A DNA stretch of 64,000 nt, taken from assembly GCA_960531495.1 (NCBI GenBank), contig OY482864.1:4275734-4339733 (forward strand). The letters are read 5' to 3'. The notes below the pieces were generated by a model. That model saw only the letters and a list, made by a program, of their open reading frames with translations, was not told the origin of the DNA and ran no database searches. Each line of letters starts with the position of its first letter. Position 1 is the stretch's first letter. The DNA comes from Zeus faber. Taxonomy: Eukaryota; Chordata; Actinopteri; Zeiformes; Zeidae. Below are positions 56,749 to 64,000 of the stretch, piece by piece. The position numbers were made by a program, and so were the translations under genes.

Positions 56749-56950
56749 ATTACATTACATTACATTTAGCGGACGCTTTTATCCAAAGCGACTTACAATT
56801 TTTTGAAACACCGATGGACGCAGCCATCAGGAGCAATTAGGGGTTAAGTGTCTTGCTCAAGGACACTACAGCATGCTAGCAGGAAGAGCCTGGGATCGAA
56901 CCAGCAACCTTTAGATTACTGGACGACCAGCTCTGCCTACCTGAGCTACC
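56749..56950 (-). mobile_element. tRNA-derived SINE family 2 in the gypsy pol
   Basis: Reverse copy of the SINE at 46537-46751: (attac)n, gcttttatccaaagcgactt, ggttaagtgtcttgctcaag, then the B and A boxes, ending ctgagctacc. Confidence 0.85.
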
Positions 56951-57981
56951 CGGGTCACCTGTGTAGTCCCGAAGGCTGTCCGTTCACAAGTCCTGCAGTG
57001 GGGGCATTCATCCCGCCTCACTGGCCACCAGGGGATCTCCAGGACCCTCGAGTTCCTCCGCAGGCGTTTCTGGTGGCCTACCATGGAGCAGGATATCCGG
57101 TCCTTCGTCGCTGCCTGCATCGTCTGCACCCAGAACAAGAACCCCCGGTCACGTCCCATGGGGCTGCTGCATCCCCTGGGTGTGACCCAGTCGTCCCTGG
57201 TCACACCTCTCGGTGGACTTCATCACCGGCCTTCCACCGTCTCGGGGCCACACCGTCATCTACGTTGTTGTCGACCGGTTCTCCAAGGCCTGCCGCTTTA
57301 TTCCTCTGCCCAAGCTCCCCTCAGCTCTGGAAACTGCTGAACTCATGGTGCAGCACGTTTTCAGGGTGTCCGGCCTGCCCCTGGACGTCTTGACCGCAGT
57401 CCGCAGTTTGCCTTCCGGTTCTGGAAGGCGTTCCACCAGCTCCTCGGCGCCTCCGTCAGCCTGTCCTCTGGTTTCCACCCCCAATCCAATGGCCAGACGG
57501 AGCGGGTCAACCAGGACCTGAAGACCACCCTGAGGTTCCTCGTGTCCTCCAACCCTGCCTCCTGGAGCGACCATCTAGTGTGGGCGGAATACGCTCACAA
57601 CACTCTGCGCTGCTCTTCAGGGACCTTCCATTGCACGCAAGCTCGCGCCACGGTATGTTGGGCCCTTCAAGGTCGTGCGGCGGGTCAATCCTGTCGCATA
57701 CCGTCTTCTGCTCCCACCAGCACCTTGGCGCCCATCATGAGGCCTCCTCCCGCGCCTCACATCATTGACGGTCGGCCCGCCTACACGGTCCGCCGGCTCC
57801 TGGACTTCCGCTGGGTCCGCGGGGCCCTGCAATATCTGGTGGACTGGGAGGGTTACGGTCCGGAGGAGCGCTCCTGGGTTCCGTACCGGGATGTGCTGGA
57901 CCCCTCCCTGGTCCGGGATTTCCGCCGTCGCCACCCAGCACTTCCTGGGAGAACGTCGGGAGTCGTTCCTAAAGGACTGGA

Positions 57982-58272
<291 letters not shown>

Positions 58273-59465
58273 CACTCACCGGCCACTTTATTAGGTACAC
58301 CTTGCTAGTACCGGGTTGGACCCCTTTTGCCTTCAGAACTGCCTTAATTCTTCGTGGCATAGATTCAACAAGGTGTTGGAAACATTCCTCAGAAGTTTTG
58401 GTCCATATTGACATGGTAGCTTCACGCAGTTGCTGCAGATTTTTCGGCTGCACATCAATGATGCCAATCTCCTGTTCCACCACATCCCAAATGTGCTCTA
58501 TTGGATTGAGATCTGGTGACTGTGGAGGCCATTGGAGTATAGTGAACTCATTGTCATGTTCAAGAAACAAGTTCAGATGATTTGAGCTTTGTGACATGCT
58601 GCATTATCCTGCTGGAAGTAGCCATCAGAAGATGGGTCCACTGTGCTCATAAAGGAATGGACATGGTCAGCAACAATACTCAGGTATGCTGTGGTGTTTA
58701 AACCATGCTCAATTGGTACTAAGGGACCCAAAGTGTGCCAAAAAAATATCCCCCACACCATTACACCACCACCACCGGCCTGAACCCTTGATACAAGGCA
58801 GGATGGATTCATGCTTTCATGTTGTATACGCCAAATTCTGACCCTACCATCTGAATGTCGCAGCTGAAATCGAGACTCATCAGACCAGGCAATGTTTTTC
58901 AAATCTCCTATTGTCCATTGTTGGTGAGCCTGTGCCAATTGTAGCCTCAGTTTCCTGTTCTTAGCTGACAGGAGTGGCACCCGGTGTGGTCTTCTGCTGC
59001 TGTAGCCCATCTGCTTCAAGGTTCGACGCGTTCAGAGATGGTATCTGCATACCTTGGTTGTAACGAGTAGTTATTTGAGTTACTGTTGCCTTTCTATCGT
59101 CTCGAACCAGTCTGCCCATTCTCCTCTGACATCAACAAAGCATTTTCGTCCACACAACTGCCGCTCAATGGATATTTTCTCTTTTTCGGACCATTCTCTG
59201 TAAACCCTAGAGATGGTTGGGTCTCAGTGGGTCAGCAGTTTCTGAAATACTCAGACCAGCCCGTCTGGCACCAACAACCATGCCACGTTCAAAGTCACTT
59301 AAATCCCCTTTCTTCCCCATTCTGATGCTGGGTTTGAACTTCAGCAAGTCATCCTCACCATGTCTACATGCCTAAATACAATGAGTTGCTGCCATGTGAT
59401 GGCTTATTAGCTACTTGTGTTAACAAGCAATTGAACAGGTGTACCTGATAAAGTGACCAGTGAGC

Positions 59466-59466
<1 letters not shown>
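58273..59466 (-). mobile_element. Tc1-like transposon with both ends
   Basis: Left end cactcaccggccactttatt and right end aaagtgaccagtgag(ca) form inverted repeats, with TA on both sides (58271-58272 and 59467-59468); 1194 bp. On minus, 59019-58573 encodes the central transposase with IAWSDESRFQL and GYFQQDNAACHKAQ, and 58597-58142 encodes QSPDLNPIEHIWDVVEQEIG. The Asp, Asp, Glu triad positions are all retained, but a frameshift near 58575-58597 separates them and the DNA-binding part upstream of 59019 is not open in the same frame. It is inactive but younger than the copies at 2966 and 19195. Confidence 0.9.

Positions 59467-59468
<2 letters not shown>

Positions 59469-59531
<63 letters not shown>
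59469..59531. repeat. (GT)n microsatellite
   Basis: About 30 GT units directly beside the Tc1 end. It is probably the continuation of unit C's CT/GT tract into which the Tc1 inserted. Confidence 0.95.
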
Positions 59532-59532
<1 letters not shown>

Positions 59533-60104
59533 TTCCATACAATATATTTATATTATTCATTTTTTTGTAACTGCAGCAAATGGTATAAATAAGCCCCTGC
59601 TTTTCTGTACTACTATTTCTCTCTACTATTTTGGTTTCATCCTTGTACTTGTATTCTAATTGTTTCGTAAGAAAAAAGTATCTCTTTGCCTGAGTTGAAC
59701 TGTGTAATAAGGAAGTTACTGCCAAGCAGTTTACTCCCCCCAAACATTTCAGCATACAATTAATTGGCAACATAAGGCCACACCTGTTGCTCCAAGGAAA
59801 GAATAAATCATTATTCCAATCATTTGGTTCAGAACTTTCCTTCAGAAGCAAATAACAGTGTAATGTTTAATTTGTCATGGATCTTGACTCAACCTTCTTT
59901 TCACTTTTGACAAAAAGTTTACACTCTTGACTTTTTTTTACAATTTTTCTCACGTGTGACTCTTCCAATTTAGTGTGAAATAAACAGAAAAAAACATTCA
60001 TGGAGAAGAGTCATATCCGGTACCAAAACTAATTCCAATCAATGTGACCTATATGTTAACTGTGTCTTTGCTTCCAACAGTATGTCTTTCACTTTTACTA
60101 TTAA
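59532..60104. other. Intergenic, no gene seen
   Basis: AT-rich; nothing assigned. Confidence 0.55.
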
Positions 60105-60720
60105 GGGATAGTTTGGCTTTTTTTCAACCAAAGTTATTTAAGTGTTGGTTCCCATCATTTATAGCTGATCATAGCACAACCTTGCTGCACGCTTTACTAC
60201 TGAGAAACTCAACACTCTGCTTCAGCTTCTTACTGTGGTTAAATGCTGTAGAATGGGGCAAATGTTTAAACGGAAAAAAAAACATGCTAAATTTCCTCTT
60301 CGAAAACAGGAAGCTCACATTATAGTTATGTGTCTGTGGATTTTTTTGAATATGTTTTGAATTACAGTAATATCACATTTTATTTAGAATTTAGAAGAAA
60401 CATCCAAAGCATAGTATTGACTATACTGCACATAGAGGGGGGAAAATTAAGGAGCGCACCTTCCTGTTTCTAGTCACTTAGGGTACGCAGATTTCGCCAA
60501 AAGAGTTGATTTGCAGAAGTGCTAAATTGCTGATACAATTAACAGTTTGGGTAAATTTTTTCCAGTAAAACATATAAACTGACTGGTGTATTGAGAACTT
60601 CCTGTTTCTGAAGAGGAGATGGTTTTTTTTGTATTGTTTTTTAAAGGCTTGAACGTTTGCCCCATTGGATTGCATTTAAGCACATAAAGAAACTGCAGGG
60701 GAGAGGAAAATGTCTCTTTG
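60105..60720. repeat. Dispersed repeat R4, copy 3, as a foldback
   Basis: Left arm about 60225-60320 (ttaaatgctgtagaatgggg, cgaaaacaggaagctc) pairs with right arm about 60595-60695 in reverse (cttcctgtttctgaagagga, gccccattggattgcattta), with about 275 bp between. The left end also matches 33078 and 12330. Confidence 0.65.
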
Positions 60721-61060
60721 CGTACATTCATCTGTACGAATGTCCTTCAAATCATGCTACATAAAGCAATGCAGAAAGCTTAGCATTTCATATGGTTTTG
60801 ACCTACTTCAAATGACATAAGCTTTCATTGCATGACTTGGCATGTTTCACATTATTATAAATTGTAATGTTAAGTGACCCTGCTGGGAAAAGTGCCCTTG
60901 TGGCTGCTATGCGCTCATGTGGGCTAATCACATACACTGTCACCCATTTGTTCAATTTTAGAGAGCCATTTTCATAATATTTAAAATACATGTGCTTTCA
61001 GAAGCATCACCGCCACCCCCTATTTTTTTGGTGCAAATTAATCCAACAATCCAGCAATCA
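60721..61060. other. Intergenic, no gene seen
   Basis: AT-rich; nothing assigned. Confidence 0.5.
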
Positions 61061-61061
61061 A

Positions 61062-61106
61062 AAATTGTATTCATGTGACGAATAAAACTCTTGAATCTTG
61101 AATCCA
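61062..61106 (+). repeat. L2-type LINE tail
   Basis: tgtattcatgtgacgaataa followed by cttgaatcttgaatcc. Confidence 0.55.
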
Positions 61107-61690
61107 TAAGATTGTCTGAGTTTGGTGGATAACACTTTAAGTGACAGAATTCCATTCGAAACGGAAACTTTTTTCCTCCCCTACATCCGGGTCTACCCTT
61201 GTCTTCACTCTCCACTCATTCCTATGGAGAGCCGGATTTCCGCAAGCGAAGCGCTGCAGTGTTGGAATTTCCGCGTCCGATCGTGGCTCCGGGATGCGTT
61301 CAAATATTCCAACTCTTGCGACAAGTTTCAGACTAACACTAACTACTGTATATAAAACAATGACAATTATTAACGTTAATCTTGGATGTCACCATATTCA
61401 CTATCAATAAATCTCCTTTTCATATAAGTGAATTGTACAAATTATTATATATTTTTTTATTTTGTACGCAAACACTATATAAAGGAAGTTGTAAACTTTA
61501 ATTTATGCAAACATGGTAAATGTCCAGCTGTACAGCAAATACTCACTGTTCTGGAAACAATTATATAATTATAGAACCCCGAATTGTGGCGCCACCCCTT
61601 GCGGCCGTCTGCACGAGCACTTTGTGTCGATTTCGCATATTTTTGTATTTTTAGTATTTTTAGAGCTTATAGAGCTTATTGTGCGTAATC
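61107..61690. other. Intergenic; a GC-richer patch at 61180-61310
   Basis: The 61180-61310 patch (cattcctatggagagccgga; CpG-containing) stands out from AT-rich flanks but has no recognisable product. Confidence 0.3.
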
Positions 61691-61795
61691 ACCAGGTTTC
61701 ATGACATTTCACTGCATATACGTATGACATACATATGTATATGTATGTGACAAATAATCACTTGAACTTGAACTTGAACTTGAACTTGAACCTCT
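61691..61795 (+). mobile_element. L2 LINE 3' tail
   Basis: acatttcactgcatatacg, gtatatgtatgtgacaaata and (cttgaa)n, the same family as 21630 and 44005. Confidence 0.7.
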
Positions 61796-62109
61796 CTCAT
61801 TTTCCCTGACATATTTTGTGATGCGAAACCTAGAGGGAGTTCATCCGATGGCCACTAAAAGGAATGATCCGACTTTTCGGAAGCGATTGCTGATTTGGTG
61901 TGAATCAAGCTAAAGTGTTTGAGTGGATATACAAAAAGATTGAAAGAAAGACCAATATTTCTTAGCGGTCAGAAACCAGTGTTTGCCATGTTTTTGCCAA
62001 TACTGCATATCCATTGGAAAAATGCATATTCTAATTTTAATAAAAGGAAAAAGGTATATTTTAATAAAAGGGGCTGTACTATATGAAACAAATAAGTGCG
62101 CATAACATA

Positions 62110-64000
62110 AGACAAAGAGACCCACTGTGTCACTGAAGGCAAGCTACTCATCGATGGTTTCGACCTCATCAGCTTCATAGGTCACAACAAACACGGCATT
62201 GCCTGCTACACCAACCAAACAGGGAATAAATGCAAGAGCCCTCCAGCAATCTCCAGCTAACTCTGCCATTGAATGGTGCACCATGGAAGCACTGGGCACC
62301 ACCTTTTGCAACATCTACAACCCACCACCTGCTGAGTTGGATATATCCTTCCTCCCCACCATCCCTGTGAACTCTTTTGTCTGCGGTGATTTTAACTGTA
62401 GGAACATCAAATGGGGGTACTCAAACACTGACAGAAATGGCTCTGTTGCTAGCGACTGGGCAGAAAGTAACAGCCTTCATCTACTCTTCGACAACAAGGA
62501 CCCCAGAACCTTTTACTCTGGCAGACACGGCACCTGGACATGCCCTGATCTGTCCTTTGTCTCCAACAACATCAGCAGACGCTGCAACAGAATGGTTCTA
62601 CAGAAGTTCCCTAGATCTGGTCACTCGCCCATCATCATCTCCAGTGACATCAAGCTAGCCATCTCTAGCCTCAACAGAAGAAGATGGAATTTCAGGAAGG
62701 CTAACAGGCAAAAGTTTTCAGAACTCACCAGGAAATTAATAGCAAGCCTACCTGACCCATCATCCAATGTGAATGGAGCTTTCTGCATCGCCTTCTGCAT
62801 CCTGCTCAACAAGGCAGTCAAGCTCTCCATCCCAAGAGGCCGCAGGGACCCACATGTACTTGCTGGGATAAAGACTGCGAGAAACTGTACAAGGAGTACC
62901 TGAATGCCACCGACACTGACCAACGCTCTCTCCGTGGTGGCCAACTGCTGGACCTTCTCGGGCAGAAGAGAAAGGTTAGATGGGAGGAGGAAGTAAACAA
63001 CATCAGCTTCACACATTCTAGTCGTAGGGCCTGGAATACGATCAACCGGCTAACTGGGCGAAGTTGCCCAGCTAGACCATGCCCCATAGCAGCGAATGCG
63101 ATAGCCTCTCTACTCGCTGATAACGGCAGATGGAAAGACCGCTCATCTGAGGCAAAAGCCTTCACCAGAGAAGTAGTCGCAGACATCAGGAAACTCACCA
63201 GGACAGTTCCTCAATCCAGCCCCCTTTCCCAGCCCATTTCGTCAGAAGAAATCGTTGCAGCTCTGAAATCCCTCAAGGTAAATAAGGCTCCTGGAAACGA
63301 TAACATCCACACTGAGTTCCTGAAGAACATGAGCCATGAGTCACTGACCTGGGTCCAGCTTTTCCTCTCCAACTGCCTAGGAAACCTGACCATACCATCC
63401 AAATGGAAGCAGGCTAAGGTGCTGGCCATACTCAAGCCAAATAAAACACCAGATGAACCAAAGAACTACCGCCCAATAATCCTCCTGTCAAATCTTTACA
63501 AACTACTTGAGAGGGTCATTCTATCAAGAATAAACAACATCATTGAAGAGAGTCTTCCCCACACTCAAGCTGGTTTCCGTAAAGGTCGATCAAAAACAGA
63601 TCAAGTGACCCGGCTAGTTCATGACATCGAAAGCGCCTTCCAGAGGAAAGAAAAGTTTGGAACAGTCTCCATCGACCTCACTGCAGCGTATGACACAGTT
63701 TGGCACAGAGGCCTCTACCTCAAGCTCCTGAAGACTTATGTTAAGCTCGTGAAGTTCATCATGCTGCTTATACAGGACCGCACCTTTGTACTGGAGACCT
63801 CAAACTGCCAACGCAGCAAGAGAAGAAGACTGAGGAACGGGCTTCCCCAAGGCTCTGTTCTTGCCCCTACACTTTTTAACATCTACACCGCTGACATGCC
63901 TGTTGGAGAGTGCTCACTATACACCTACGCCGACGACTCAGCCATTGGATTTGGTGACAAAGCCTTTAGTGTGGTTGAGAATGCCCTTGAGAAAGATCTC
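62110..64000 (+). mobile_element. Jockey-superfamily non-LTR retrotransposon, 5'-truncated, runs off the window
   Basis: An APE-type endonuclease region (62199-62903; FVCGDFNCRNIKWG, then GTWTCPDLSFV and RSGHSPIIIS) is followed, in another frame open from about 62880 to the window end, by a reverse transcriptase with NKAPGNDNIHTEFLKN, PKNYRPIILLSNLYKLLERV, IDLTAAYDTVWHRG, NGLPQGSVLAPTLFN and catalytic YADD at 63926-63937. A frameshift lies near 62855, and another near 62215 separates the first endonuclease residues. The long open RT frame implies a fairly recent insertion. Clade within the superfamily (I/Nimb/jockey) is not resolved; the 3' end is outside. Confidence 0.85.

Larger units (their letters stand above)
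52088..57981 (+). mobile_element. Ty3/gypsy LTR retrotransposon with chromodomain (fossil, nested)
   Basis: A 5' LTR of about 440 bp (52088-52527, TGTCAGGG...GCGACA, TATA-like tatttatacc near 52247) is followed by gag (from 52546, MDPAESQPPEMERMR), protease-region remnants, reverse transcriptase (54240-54672 and from 55978), RNase H (about 56270-56745), integrase (from about 56955) and a C-terminal chromodomain (57760-57950, [20 protein letters not shown]). A hAT element (54673-55969) and a SINE (56749-56950) interrupt pol. No 3' LTR is seen; the right end abuts unit C sequence. It is broken, with perhaps a dozen disruptions. Good conservation suggests moderate age. Confidence 0.9.

Overview
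The window looks like a teleost fish chromosome. Genes are split by GT-AG introns, microsatellites are abundant, and there is a typical fish mix of Tc1, L2, BEL/Pao, Ty3/gypsy, hAT and tRNA-derived SINE copies. Only three host genes are supported. (1) At the left edge (599-2374, +) lie the last two coding exons of a gene whose C-terminus is a charged coiled coil; it may be a PAAT/C10orf88 homologue, but this is weak. (2) adgra1 (GPR123, adhesion GPCR A1) spans 5044-17569 (+) in six coding exons. They join without a phase error to a 656-residue seven-helix receptor ending in the PDZ ligand ETTV. (3) A ZNF518-family zinc-finger gene (best fit znf518a) lies on the minus strand. It has one 1368-residue coding exon (38183-42289) and a noncoding first exon in a GC-rich promoter near 48 kb. 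The human counterparts of adgra1 and ZNF518A, and the PAAT candidate, are all on 10q, so the set fits conserved macrosynteny.

Layout: 0-3 kb, 3' end of the first gene, then a dead Tc1 copy. 4.7-19.1 kb, adgra1 with its promoter (two perfect CREs), a start codon that is the last three bases of exon 1, two upstream ORFs and a long 3' UTR; its introns carry a minisatellite split by a foreign element, an LTR-like repeat, LINE tails and a gypsy gag scrap. 19.2-22.5 kb, a Tc1 element split by an L2 LINE. 23.6-24.5 kb, C-rich and minisatellite sequence. 25.0-32.8 kb, a broken BEL/Pao element with both LTRs, hosting an LTR-like insert and a SINE. 33-36 kb, intergenic, with an unexplained stretch open on both strands. 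36.4-48.1 kb, the ZNF518 gene; its intron holds a SINE, an L2 tail, the 3' remnant of an endogenous retrovirus and a second SINE type.

48.9-59.5 kb is the most layered part. A ~1.3 kb unit occurs three times in tandem. The first copy is split by a SINE (the second copy shows the empty site). The third is split by a Ty3/gypsy element, which is itself split by a hAT transposon carrying a solo-LTR-like insert, and by another SINE; a Tc1 element ends the array. 60-64 kb holds a foldback repeat, L2 tails and the 5' part of a jockey-superfamily LINE that runs off the right edge with intact reverse transcriptase motifs.

No bacterial-type operon, CRISPR array, rRNA or functional tRNA gene was seen. 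No clearly new biological system was found. The best leads are the translational and transcriptional control region of adgra1 and the nested repeat array at 48.9-59.5 kb.
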